Source: Corynebacterium anserum (lineage in GTDB: Bacteria; Actinomycetota; Actinomycetes; Mycobacteriales; Mycobacteriaceae). From it: a DNA stretch of 64,000 bases. This document shows positions 1 through 10,707 of the stretch, piece by piece. The stretch spans positions 1,426,001-1,490,000 of the forward strand of contig NZ_CP046883.1 of NCBI RefSeq assembly GCF_014262665.1, in the 5' to 3' direction. How positions within the stretch are numbered: position 1 is the first letter of the stretch; the number at the start of each line of letters is the position of its first letter. Both the position numbers and the translations under genes were made by a program. The notes beneath the pieces are model-generated. The model saw only the letters and a list, made by a program, of their open reading frames with translations. It was not told where the DNA came from and made no database searches.

Positions 1-1545
1 CGACGAGCCACGGCGCGGTTGTGCTGGACGCTGCTCCGAGACTCCCCCAGCATGTCCACCGAACCCAGCGAAAATGTCGGAGGGAAGGGTAAGGGCGTGG
101 CGTCGCCCATCTATCTCGATAACAACATCCTTGCGGGAAGGCACGGCTGAACTCACCTCCTCGGCTTTGCCCGTAGCAAAAGCGGCGGGGATATCAGCCG
201 ACGGTAGAAAGACCTCCTCCATCCACTTTGTGCCCACCGCAAAATTCTCTGCAGTGGTGGCCGCAAAGTCACGATGAGCCAAAATCTGCTCGATCAATGG
301 CTGTGGCGTCGCCACCCCCTCGATACGTAGCTCGCGAAGAGCGCGCAGACAGCGAGACAGCGCGGTGGGGCGATCGGGTCCTGTGATAATTAGCTTGGCA
401 ATCATCGAATCGAAGTCTGGCGTGACCACGTCCCCTTGACGCACACCGGTCTCTACGCGCACCCCATGACCGGTTGGCCATGCCAGCTCAGTGATAGTTC
501 CCGCTGTCGGTGTGAGATCAGCCCCTGGATCTTCACTGGTGATACGTAACTCAACGGAATGTCCACGACCGTCAGGCACAGCGCACAAAGCCTCACCATT
601 GGCAATGCGGATCTGTTGCGTCACCATGTCAAGGCCAGTGATCTCCTCAGAAACGGTGTGCTCCACTTGCAAGCGGGGATTGACTTCAAGGAAATACACA
701 TCTTCGCCCTTGACCAGGAATTCGCAAGTACCGAGTCCCTGATATCCAGTGTGACGGAAAAGGTTTTCAGACCACTGGCTAAGCTTGGAGAGTGCGCCTG
801 GGGAAAGAAATGGTGCGGGTGCTTCCTCAATCAACTTTTGGTTGCGGCGCTGAACGGAACAATCGCGCGTACTCACCACAGCGAAGTTGCCGTGGACATC
901 TGCCATGCACTGCGTTTCTACGTGACGGCCGTTTTCCACAAATTTTTCTAGGAAGTATGAGCTCAGATCACCGCCAGTTCCATTGGCATCCGCGTGGCGC
1001 GCCCCGAATTCCTCCACATCTTTGTCCGTACGCATGATCTCGATGCCGCGGCCGCCGCCTCCGTCCGAACGCTTAGCAACAATCGGTAAACCATGCGTGG
1101 CCACGAAGTCACGCACAGTGTCCATGGAGTCAACCGGATCATTGGTACCAGGAACGGGTTGGACAGCGGCGGCGTTGGCAGTGCGCCGTGCTGAAATCTT
1201 GTCACCAAGTTGTTCAATAGTGTGAGCAGATGGGCCAATCCATACCAGCCCAGCATCTACGACGGCGGCCGCTACCTCGGCAACCTCAGACAAGAATCCA
1301 TATCCCGGGTGGATCGCATCTGCATCAGCTTCCTTCGCGACCTGCAGAATCTTCTGCAAGTTCAGATAGGTCTCTTGAGCGGTACCCGCCCCGAGGGAAT
1401 AGGCTTCATCAGCCAATTCGACCGCCGGAGAATTGATGTCCGCTTCTGCATAGACGGCTATGGCTTTCAGCCCCAGGTCATGAACTGTGCGAATAATGCG
1501 CGCGGCAATTTCGCCACGGTTGGCCACCAGGATCCTTGTGATCAT
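1..1545 (-). CDS. Acyl-CoA carboxylase biotin-carboxylase subunit (3' end outside window)
   Basis: The protein carboxylates biotin with ATP and bicarbonate, supplying an acyl-CoA carboxylase (malonyl- or methylmalonyl-CoA formation). The 515 visible residues hold the whole biotin-carboxylase part: N-terminal ILVANRGEIAARI, the ATP-grasp glycine loop DGGGGRGIEIM, EEAPAPF, and the active-site LEVNPRLQVEH, followed by the C-terminal BC subdomain. The frame is still open at base 1, so a biotin-carrier domain, or even a fused carboxyltransferase, could follow. It is clearly different from the AccBC sequence I remember for C. glutamicum, so it may be a paralogue. The ATG at 1545 gives the canonical MITRILVANRGE start. 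ligA lies divergently about 430 bp away. Confidence 0.88.
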   Translation of the reverse strand, partial: MITRILVANRGEIAARIIRTVHDLGLKAIAVYAEADINSPAVELADEAYSLGAGTAQETYLNLQKILQVAKEADADAIHPGYGFLSEVAEVAAAVVDAGLVWIGPSAHTIEQLGDKISARRTANAAAVQPVPGTNDPVDSMDTVRDFVATHGLPIVAKRSDGGGGRGIEIMRTDKDVEEFGARHADANGTGGDLSSYFLEKFVENGRHVETQCMADVHGNFAVVSTRDCSVQRRNQKLIEEAPAPFLSPGALSKLSQWSENLFRHTGYQGLGTCEFLVKGEDVYFLEVNPRLQVEHTVSEEITGLDMVTQQIRIANGEALCAVPDGRGHSVELRITSEDPGADLTPTAGTITELAWPTGHGVRVETGVRQGDVVTPDFDSMIAKLIITGPDRPTALSRCLRALRELRIEGVATPQPLIEQILAHRDFAATTAENFAVGTKWMEEVFLPSADIPAAFATGKAEEVSSAVPSRKDVVIEIDGRRHALTLPSDIFAGFGGHAGGVSEQRPAQPRRGSS

Positions 1546-4145
<2,600 letters not shown>

Positions 4146-4158
4146 GTGAGCGATGCCT

Positions 4159-4184
4159 TCCCGGTTGCTGGTTCTACGCCGGGA
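4159..4184. terminator. Weak hairpin between convergent ligA and DCC gene
   Basis: A TCCCGG/CCGGGA inverted repeat with a 14-nt loop fills the 44-bp gap between two convergent stop codons. There is no clear T-run on either strand, so terminator function rests mainly on position. Confidence 0.3.
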
Positions 4185-4189
4185 TTGAT

Positions 4190-4684
4190 CTAGCTGATCC
4201 GGCAGGCTTTCACCCCGACAAGGGGTCCAAGCCGGTGGCGGTTATTTGCTACTAGGCGGTAGATCGCAGCGAACAAAGGCGACAACGGGGGACACGTCAA
4301 CACATAGCCTGCAGCCTTTAACGGTGGAGAGGCGCCGTAATCAATGAGACAGTGCCCGATCGCTCTATGCCCCAGCATGATTACCCGCTCAGCGTCTCGA
4401 GTTGTCACCACGCCAGTATTCGCATTGGCATCGACGTGGTCATCTACCGAACGCACGTACACCGCGTACTTGCTTATGTGCTGAGCTACGTCGGGTGGCG
4501 TACGTGAATGCTCTCCTGCCCACGCCGGCTTCACTGCGAGCTCGTCTTCAGTCAACGCGTCGAGTTTTTCAGCACTCCATTGACACAAACCGCAATCGCC
4601 ATCGAAGAAAAACGTCGAAGTCACACTGTACATGGTTTTCAGCATGCCACATGGCATATCCTTCACGAGCTCATCTCTACTCAT
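4190..4684 (-). CDS. DCC-family thiol-disulfide oxidoreductase-like protein (DUF393)
   Basis: This is a small protein of the DUF393/DCC family, named for its N-terminal D-x-x-C-x-x-C motif, here FFDGDCGLC (about C31 and C34). A redox role is generally proposed for the family but no substrate is known. I chose ATG 4684 (164 residues). The frame continues upstream to 4741, but those residues are a Cys-rich artefact overlapping the previous gene's end. With this start the gap to the upstream MetE-like stop is 5 bp, so the two are probably cotranscribed. It converges on ligA. Confidence 0.8.
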   Translation of the reverse strand: MSRDELVKDMPCGMLKTMYSVTSTFFFDGDCGLCQWSAEKLDALTEDELAVKPAWAGEHSRTPPDVAQHISKYAVYVRSVDDHVDANANTGVVTTRDAERVIMLGHRAIGHCLIDYGASPPLKAAGYVLTCPPLSPLFAAIYRLVANNRHRLGPLVGVKACRIS

Positions 4685-4689
4685 GACGC

Positions 4690-5793
4690 CTAGTTGTTCC
4701 ACAACATGGAGGCAGCAGTTCGTGCAACAGCAGCAGCACAACTAGCGTTCTCTGCCGAACGCACACCTTCTGGAACAGTGATGTCCACGCAGTGCGGTAA
4801 GAGATCTGCAGGGAAAGTCCACTGCGACCAATAGCGCATCAGTATCTTTGCCATCGCGTTTGCTGCCTGCTCAATTTCTAGTGCTGTCCTCGCCGTCAGC
4901 GCCGAAGCTGGCAATGCCACCCCGATTCCCCGAGTAATTTCAGGTTCCCCAGCGCCAGATCCTCCCCCAGTAGTTGTCTCTCCGGCACCGAGTGCCCCGC
5001 CTACGAGAGCACCAATCGCATCAGTCACAGGTGTAGATTCACCCAATTGAGCCAGTGGAAGTTCCACCTTGTGCCACCCGCTGGCGTATAGCCCGCTGTC
5101 CATACTGGACGTAGGTTCTTTCCCAAGCAATGCGGGTGGGAGGGCACCATCACAGGTCAACACCAACGGAGTATTCACCTGCTGCGCGAAACGTCTCCAT
5201 ACTCCCATGATGATTTCAGGGTCCACGGGGTCAAGTGGGTCGAATTGCGTCGCCCCAGGAAGCCCCTCCATCACGGCGTCGAGGTGTGGTTCATGCATAG
5301 TAACCGTCACTTCTGCGCCGATCGCTGCCGCCACGCGCCTGACGTACTCACGAAGAGCCTCCCCAAGCGTCAGCGCCATATCCTTAAAAGCTGGGCGATC
5401 GGACATCACCGCATGTCCCCGATACTCAATTTGCGCCCCCATACTCCACGGGCCCAACACGTGCACCATCAGCCGTTCCACACGCCCCGGCAGAAGTTCC
5501 TCGGATACATCCCACACCTCACGCAGGTAACCAGCTGTGCGTCGTGATTCCAAGCTCGGATGAAGGGTTAGTTCCCAACCTCGCGGCGTGGTACGCAAGG
5601 GAATGCCAGCCAAGGACGCCGTTGTTGCAGCCAAATCCTTCCCTACGCCACCGGTCACCCGCACCAAGCTGAGTGCAGGAGCAATACCGCAGTCCTCATC
5701 CACGTCGATCGTACGATTCAGTGCGCTCAGAACAGCCGCACGCAGGTCTGTATGGGTCGTGACAGTATTTTCCCACCATCCCAAGCGGGTCAT
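4690..5793 (-). CDS. Cobalamin-independent methionine synthase-like protein
   Basis: These 367 residues resemble a shortened MetE/UROD-type barrel of the kind found next to mnmA and ligA in corynebacteria. True MetE is about 750 residues and moves a methyl group to homocysteine using a His-x-Cys zinc site. Here the corresponding strand reads VLTCDGALPP, with Cys but without the HxC pair, so methionine synthesis should not be assumed. A Gly-rich low-complexity stretch (GETTTGGGSGAGEPE) interrupts the C-terminal third. The ATG lies 3 bp after the mnmA stop and the DCC gene follows after 5 bp, giving a tight operon. Confidence 0.75.
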   Translation of the reverse strand: MTRLGWWENTVTTHTDLRAAVLSALNRTIDVDEDCGIAPALSLVRVTGGVGKDLAATTASLAGIPLRTTPRGWELTLHPSLESRRTAGYLREVWDVSEELLPGRVERLMVHVLGPWSMGAQIEYRGHAVMSDRPAFKDMALTLGEALREYVRRVAAAIGAEVTVTMHEPHLDAVMEGLPGATQFDPLDPVDPEIIMGVWRRFAQQVNTPLVLTCDGALPPALLGKEPTSSMDSGLYASGWHKVELPLAQLGESTPVTDAIGALVGGALGAGETTTGGGSGAGEPEITRGIGVALPASALTARTALEIEQAANAMAKILMRYWSQWTFPADLLPHCVDITVPEGVRSAENASCAAAVARTAASMLWNN

Positions 5794-5796
5794 AGG

Positions 5797-6945
5797 CTAG
5801 CTCTCCTGAGCCAACCACGGCGTGGTGGCGCGTATGGTGCCGGAGCCCAGCAAAATATCGCCGGCCTCGTCCGGTTGGTACACCACCGCAGCCTGTCCAC
5901 GAGCCACACCTTCCAGGGGTTCGAGCAGCTCAAGTTCTAAGCGCCACGGTGCTTCATCATTTTTCTTTTCGCGCCCAGCGGGAGTCACTGGCTCTGGGTC
6001 ATCAACCAGGCGCGCAATCGCCGGAACAACTCCCCCATGGGCACGTACCTGAACCTCACAGCGGAATTCGCGACCATGTGTGGCAGGGTTAAGACGCTTC
6101 AGACGATCCGCAACAATACCGCCGATACGCAGATCATCGCGCTTACCGATGGTGACTGTGCCCGTTGCGGCGTCAATATCAGTCACGTAGCGCGGTTGCC
6201 CATCCAGCCCCTCACGCGGCAAACCGAGTCCTTTACGCTGGCCGATAGTAAACCCGTACACGCCGTCATGCTCAGCCACAGTCGTACCATCCTGATCCCT
6301 CATAATGCCTGGGCGCAATCCAATCTTCTTCCCCAAAAAAGCCTGTGTGCGACCATCCGGGATGAAGCAAATGTCATGGGAATCGGGTTTGGAAGCCACA
6401 CCGAATCCGTGCGACTTTGCCTCCTGACGAATCTCAGGTTTCACGGTATCGCCCACCGGGAACATGCAATGAGCCAACTGTTCATCAGTCAGAACGCCCA
6501 GCACATAAGACTGATCCTTGTTGGCATCCACACCCCTGCGCATCACCCCATCGTGTAGACGCGCGTAATGTCCGGTTACCACAGCGTCAAAGCCCAGAGC
6601 GATAGAGCGTTCGAGTAGGGCCTCAAACTTGATCTTCTCATTGCAGCGCAAGCATGGATTAGGAGTCTCACCGATCGCATAAGAATCCACAAAATCGTCA
6701 ATGACATCCTCGGCGAAGCGGTCGGAGAAATCCCACACATAAAAGGGGATGCCAAGCTTGTCAGCCACACGGCGGGCATCGGCGGAATCTTCCAGCGAAC
6801 AGCAACCACGCGATCCAGCACGCACTGCTTCAGGGGATCGAGATAGGGCAAGATGCACGCCGATGACCTCGTGCCCGGCTTCCAACGCGCGGGCGGCCGC
6901 CACCGCCGAGTCCACTCCTCCACTCATTGCTGCTACAACTCGCAT
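5797..6945 (-). CDS. mnmA: tRNA-uridine 2-sulfurtransferase MnmA
   Basis: MnmA thiolates U34 of the tRNAs for Lys, Glu and Gln (s2U34), taking persulfide sulfur ultimately from a cysteine desulfurase. It shows the PP-loop SGGVDS (residues 8-13), the Cys in [12 protein letters not shown] (C101 aligns with the usual first catalytic Cys), GHYARL, and the second Cys in HDICFIPDG (C193). I chose ATG 6945 (382 residues, [13 protein letters not shown]). The open frame extends to 7014, but the extra 23 residues are not family-like. The desulfurase gene is 143 bp upstream and the MetE-like gene 3 bp downstream. Confidence 0.95.
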   Translation of the reverse strand: MRVVAAMSGGVDSAVAAARALEAGHEVIGVHLALSRSPEAVRAGSRGCCSLEDSADARRVADKLGIPFYVWDFSDRFAEDVIDDFVDSYAIGETPNPCLRCNEKIKFEALLERSIALGFDAVVTGHYARLHDGVMRRGVDANKDQSYVLGVLTDEQLAHCMFPVGDTVKPEIRQEAKSHGFGVASKPDSHDICFIPDGRTQAFLGKKIGLRPGIMRDQDGTTVAEHDGVYGFTIGQRKGLGLPREGLDGQPRYVTDIDAATGTVTIGKRDDLRIGGIVADRLKRLNPATHGREFRCEVQVRAHGGVVPAIARLVDDPEPVTPAGREKKNDEAPWRLELELLEPLEGVARGQAAVVYQPDEAGDILLGSGTIRATTPWLAQES

Positions 6946-7088
6946 GAAATGCACCCTACTCGGGCATGGGGGTTCTATGCCATTCCATATTTCCCGCTGC
7001 GACATGGCAGACACACCAAACTATTCCCATACCTGCAGCCCTACAAGGCGTTACCAAGCACTGATTTATGCTTGTATCTGCAGCTCTG

Positions 7089-8366
7089 CTACGCCATGCC
7101 TGCAGCTCGAGCCTGCTCTACAACACGCGGCAGGATAGTTGAGAGGTACTCCACCTGTTCGTCTGTAATGTCTGCGCCAATGGTCAGCCGCAGTGCACCG
7201 CGGGCAACCTCTGCTGGCACGCCCATGGCGGTAAGTACATGGCTGGCGCGATTGACCCCCGCGCTGCACGCCGAACCTGTGGACGCGTCCACACCCGCTG
7301 AGTCCAACAGCATAATGAGGCAGTCTCCTTCCGCTCCGGGAAAACTCATATGAAGATGCCCGGGGAGCGTCTGCTCACAGGCTGTGTCTTCGGGCGTCCA
7401 GATACGTGCATCATCAATAGTGTGCACCACACGTCGCAGCTGTTCTCTCGCTGCGCGCAGGGTCGCGGCCGCCTCCTCCATCTCATCTATAGCCGACGCC
7501 AAAGCCGCCGCACACCCCACAGCTCCCTGGACGTTGACGGTTCCCGACCGCACAGAGCGCTCTTGGCCACCACCACGCACAGGGCTGAGTATGTGTGCGT
7601 CCCGACGAGCGAGGAGGATTCCGGTGGACTTTGGCCCACCGAATTTGTGCGCGCTCGCAGCCAGAGTGGAAGCACCTAACTCATGAAAGTCCACCGGAAT
7701 GTGCCCAACTGCCTGGACAGCGTCCGTGTGAAAAGGGATGCCGCATTCGCGAGCGAAGCTTGCCAGCTCGCGAACGGGCTGAATCACTCCTGTCTCATTG
7801 TTAGCCCACATACAGGTGAGCAGGGCTATATCTCCCGGCTCAACACCGTCCACAGGAGATGCGACGCTCGACGTTCGAGATACTTCCGCTGGCTGGGCGG
7901 TTCCACTTAGTGCGCCACCGCCGTGCGAGGTGTCATCACCGAACGCTCCAATCCATTGCTGGGCAAGGACGCGGCCGGTGGCGTCGACGGGAAGAGAACA
8001 ACGCTGGAAACCAAATCCCACCACTCCAGAGGTAAGCCAATCGACGGTCTCCATAACCGCCGGGTGCTCGATGTTCGAGCTAGCGATGACGGTGGCGCCG
8101 CGGCTGACCTTCGAGCCGTACGCAAGACCTTGAACTGCGATGTTATCGGCTTCCGTGCCGGAACCGGTAAAGATCACTTCCGCAGAATCAGCTCCAAGGA
8201 GAGCTGCGACGTGTTCACGAGCATCCTCGAGAACACGGCGAGCCTCCCGACCCGAGGCGTACTGCCCCGCGGGGTTGAGTAGGTCGGCAGCGTGAGCCAT
8301 GGCTTCCTGAGCTTCGGGACGGAGAGGTTGGGAAGCGGCATTATCGACGTACAGGCGCGGGCTCAT
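7089..8366 (-). CDS. Cysteine desulfurase (IscS/NifS-like)
   Basis: This PLP enzyme converts cysteine to alanine and passes a persulfide to acceptors; directly upstream of mnmA it is the likely sulfur donor for tRNA thiolation. Visible features are TGSGTEADN, the HTDAVQAVG cofactor loop, the Schiff-base Lys in ASAHKFGGPK (K241), and the active-site Cys in STGSACSAG (C367). It has 425 residues against about 380-400 for the family. The extra length is a Gly/Ser-rich insertion at about residues 140-178. A stable inverted repeat covers the ribosome binding site just before the ATG (see 8368-8391). Confidence 0.93.
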   Translation of the reverse strand: MSPRLYVDNAASQPLRPEAQEAMAHAADLLNPAGQYASGREARRVLEDAREHVAALLGADSAEVIFTGSGTEADNIAVQGLAYGSKVSRGATVIASSNIEHPAVMETVDWLTSGVVGFGFQRCSLPVDATGRVLAQQWIGAFGDDTSHGGGALSGTAQPAEVSRTSSVASPVDGVEPGDIALLTCMWANNETGVIQPVRELASFARECGIPFHTDAVQAVGHIPVDFHELGASTLAASAHKFGGPKSTGILLARRDAHILSPVRGGGQERSVRSGTVNVQGAVGCAAALASAIDEMEEAAATLRAAREQLRRVVHTIDDARIWTPEDTACEQTLPGHLHMSFPGAEGDCLIMLLDSAGVDASTGSACSAGVNRASHVLTAMGVPAEVARGALRLTIGADITDEQVEYLSTILPRVVEQARAAGMA

Positions 8367-8367
8367 T

Positions 8368-8391
8368 GGCTCCAGTGTAGTGGCTGGAGCC
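8368..8391 (-). promoter_or_regulatory. Hairpin enclosing the ribosome binding site of the cysteine desulfurase gene
   Basis: In the mRNA sense GGCTCCAG, an 8-nt loop and CTGGAGCC form a perfect 8-bp GC-rich stem ending one base before the ATG. The only Shine-Dalgarno-like bases (TGGAG) lie in the 3' arm. Folding would hide them, which suggests translational control, or else an operator overlapping the leader. Confidence 0.45.
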
Positions 8392-8766
8392 TAGTACTGG
8401 AACTAGTACCCGGTGTATTGCCTCACCGCTGCGTTCACTCCGCGTACGGCATTCCTTAGCTCTCAGTTACCCCGGCCGGACTTGCAGTCTGTGATGGCAG
8501 ACAAGCTCGGTACCTATGTGGCACATCTTCCTCTTTTAGAAAATAGGGAGCATATAAGTGGGTCGTCATTCCCCTTCTGAAGCGCTCCTGAACAAGACCA
8601 CATCCATCTTTCGCCGTGTAGGTATCAAACACGCGAAAGCCGGTGCCACCCCCATCGAAACGGGAGGTCAGCACCGGCATGTGCTCGGAGTGACGGCGCC
8701 CTCGCTGGCTTCGAAAAGCCTACAACCAGTCTGAATGCTAGCCAACCCTAGCGAGGGCTACGGGTC

Positions 8767-8793
8767 GGCCTGCCCAATTGAGAAAGGCAGGCC
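8767..8793 (-). terminator. Hairpin downstream of etfA
   Basis: GGCCTGCC and GGCAGGCC pair as a perfect 8-bp stem with an 11-nt loop, 18 bp after the etfA stop. There is no T-tract, so this is a hairpin-type candidate only. Confidence 0.45.
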
Positions 8794-8811
8794 TAACCAC
8801 ACCGCCGCCTC

Positions 8812-9765
8812 TTACTTGCGGTTCTTTAGTTCCTCGGTTGCCTGCGGTGCAACATTGAACAGGTCACCCACCACACCGAAATCAGCGATCTCGAAAATGG
8901 AAGCCTCTTCATCCTTGTTTACAGCAACGATGGTCTTGGAAGTCTGCATACCAGCCTTGTGCTGGATAGCGCCAGAAATGCCCAGTGCAATGTACAGGTT
9001 TGGAGAAACGGTGACACCAGTCTGACCGACCTGGAACTTACCTGGGTAGTAATCGGCATCAACTGCGGCACGGGAGGCACCAACAGCAGCTCCCAATACG
9101 TCAGCCAATGGCTCAACAGTGGTGGAGAAGCCTTCGGCACCTCCCACGCCGCGGCCACCAGAAACGACGATCTTTGCCTCGGTCAGCTCAGGACGGTCAC
9201 CCTGCTCTGCAGGAGCGAAAGAGGTGATGGTGACAGAGGTTGGACCAGGTGCTGGCAGCTCCACTGCTTGGACGTTACCTGCAGCGGCCTCAGGAGCCGG
9301 GTCAACGGAGCCCGGACGCAGAGAGAATACAGGGGATGCGCCAGCAGCGGTGGCAGTTACGGTGTACTCGCCACCGAAGATGCCGATCTGAGCGTTGCGG
9401 TCCGCATCGATGGAGGATGCATCGTAGATGACACCGGAGGCCACGCGAGCACCGGTGCGGCCAGCAATCTCGTTACCGGTAGCGGTGGCGGAAACCAGCA
9501 CTGGAACCTGCAGATGGGCAGCAAGCCCGGACAGAGCATCCACGGATGGGGTGACCAGCAGGTTATCTGTGTGGTCAGCCTCTGCAGCGTAAATGGTCTC
9601 AGCACCAGCCGCAGCCAAGTCGCTCTGAAGCTTCTCAGCGGTGCCAGGGGCACCGACGACAACAGCGCCTACGGTGCCGAATACGCGAGCAGCAGTGATC
9701 AGTTCGAGGGTGGTGTTCTTCAGTTCACCCTCAACATGGTCGACCAGAACCAAAACGTTGGTCAT
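8812..9765 (-). CDS. etfA: Electron transfer flavoprotein alpha subunit
   Basis: This is the FAD-bearing subunit of the ETF heterodimer, which takes electrons from acyl-CoA and similar dehydrogenases. The 317 residues have the usual N-terminal domain (MTNVLVLVDHVEG) and the diagnostic FAD-binding C-terminal half: GASRAAVDADYYPG, FQVGQTG, ALGISGAIQHKAGM, VAVNKDEEASIFEIAD. Length is typical. It follows etfB after 53 bp in the same direction, the standard pair. A hairpin lies just downstream. Confidence 0.96.
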   Translation of the reverse strand: MTNVLVLVDHVEGELKNTTLELITAARVFGTVGAVVVGAPGTAEKLQSDLAAAGAETIYAAEADHTDNLLVTPSVDALSGLAAHLQVPVLVSATATGNEIAGRTGARVASGVIYDASSIDADRNAQIGIFGGEYTVTATAAGASPVFSLRPGSVDPAPEAAAGNVQAVELPAPGPTSVTITSFAPAEQGDRPELTEAKIVVSGGRGVGGAEGFSTTVEPLADVLGAAVGASRAAVDADYYPGKFQVGQTGVTVSPNLYIALGISGAIQHKAGMQTSKTIVAVNKDEEASIFEIADFGVVGDLFNVAPQATEELKNRK

Positions 9766-9818
9766 GAGGTTTACCTCTCTAGATTGTGTGAGTTGTTGTT
9801 ATTCAGGGGTGAACTGGT

Positions 9819-10607
9819 TTAGACCAGCTTTTCCTTAACCAGGAACTCCACCAGCTTCTTGCCACCATCGCCTTCGTCAGTGATGATCTCACCGGCAGAC
9901 TTAGGTGGCTTCGGGGTGGATGCAGACACGGAGGTAGTGGCGTTAGCCAGCCCGACGTTCGCGGGATCCACACCGATATCGGAGAGGGACAGTTCCTTAA
10001 TGGTCTTCTTCTTTGCAGCCATGATGCCCTTGAACGCCGCAAAGCGTGGGGTATTGGCCTTCTCAGTCACAGAGACGATAGCTGGGGTCGGAGCCTCCAG
10101 ACCGAACTTGCCTTCGTCGGTCACACGCTCGCCCGTGACTTTGCCGCCCTCAACAGACAGGGACTCCATGTGAGTCAGTGCTGGGATCTGACGGTATTCA
10201 GAAAGCAATCCAGGGATGGAGCCAGCGCCACCATCAGTGGAAGCGTTACCGGCGATAATCAGTTCGATGTCCTCGATCTGGTTCAGAGCATTGGAGAGGG
10301 TCCATGCGGTACCCAGCGCGTCGGAACCAGCTAGAGCGTCATCGGTGACGAGGATCGCCTCATCGCAGCCCAGGGACAGAGCCTTACGCAGCGCCTCGGT
10401 TGCACGCTCTGGACCGACGGACAGCACGATCACATTACGAGAACCGTCTGCTTCCTTCAGCTGCAGCGCAGCTTCCACTGCGTTTTCGTTAATTTCATCC
10501 AGAACCGCATCTGCACTCTCGCGATCCAGGGTGAAGTCATCGTCCTTAAGCTTGCGCTCGGAGTAGGTGTCCGGCACCTGCTTGACCAGAACAACGATGT
10601 TCGACAT
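9819..10607 (-). CDS. etfB: Electron transfer flavoprotein beta subunit
   Basis: This is the partner of EtfA, holding AMP and shaping the electron-transfer domain. It begins MSNIVVLVKQVPDT and has NENAVEAALQLKE, LSLGCDEAILVTD and the glycine-rich nucleotide loop GNASTDGGAGSIPG. I chose ATG 10607 (262 residues) because GAAAGG stands 7 bases upstream; an in-frame extension to 10649 adds 14 unlikely residues. The etfB-etfA-desulfurase order is the one known from other corynebacteria. Confidence 0.96.
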   Translation of the reverse strand: MSNIVVLVKQVPDTYSERKLKDDDFTLDRESADAVLDEINENAVEAALQLKEADGSRNVIVLSVGPERATEALRKALSLGCDEAILVTDDALAGSDALGTAWTLSNALNQIEDIELIIAGNASTDGGAGSIPGLLSEYRQIPALTHMESLSVEGGKVTGERVTDEGKFGLEAPTPAIVSVTEKANTPRFAAFKGIMAAKKKTIKELSLSDIGVDPANVGLANATTSVSASTPKPPKSAGEIITDEGDGGKKLVEFLVKEKLV

Positions 10608-10707
10608 TCGTTGGCCTTTCCTGCTTGGGTTAAGTGATTCCTCGACCACTTTACAGGTGTTGAGGTGACCACTGCCACAACTAGCCCGTATTTTTATAGA
10701 ACTTTTT

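Larger units (their letters stand above)
8367..8811. other. Intergenic region etfA / cysteine desulfurase
   Basis: This holds 445 bp. It contains the RBS hairpin of the desulfurase gene (8368-8391), a direct repeat of GTACTAG (minus sense) at about 8392-8408 that includes -10-like TACTAG hexamers, an inverted repeat GCCGGTGC/GCACCGGC near 8640-8680, and the etfA-proximal hairpin (8767-8793). A 74-codon minus frame at 8456-8680 has no recognisable product and I do not call it. Confidence 0.5.

Noticed and set aside
8456-8680. 74-codon minus frame between etfA and the desulfurase gene
   Set aside because: No recognisable family and no clear ribosome binding site; cannot be supported, though not excluded.
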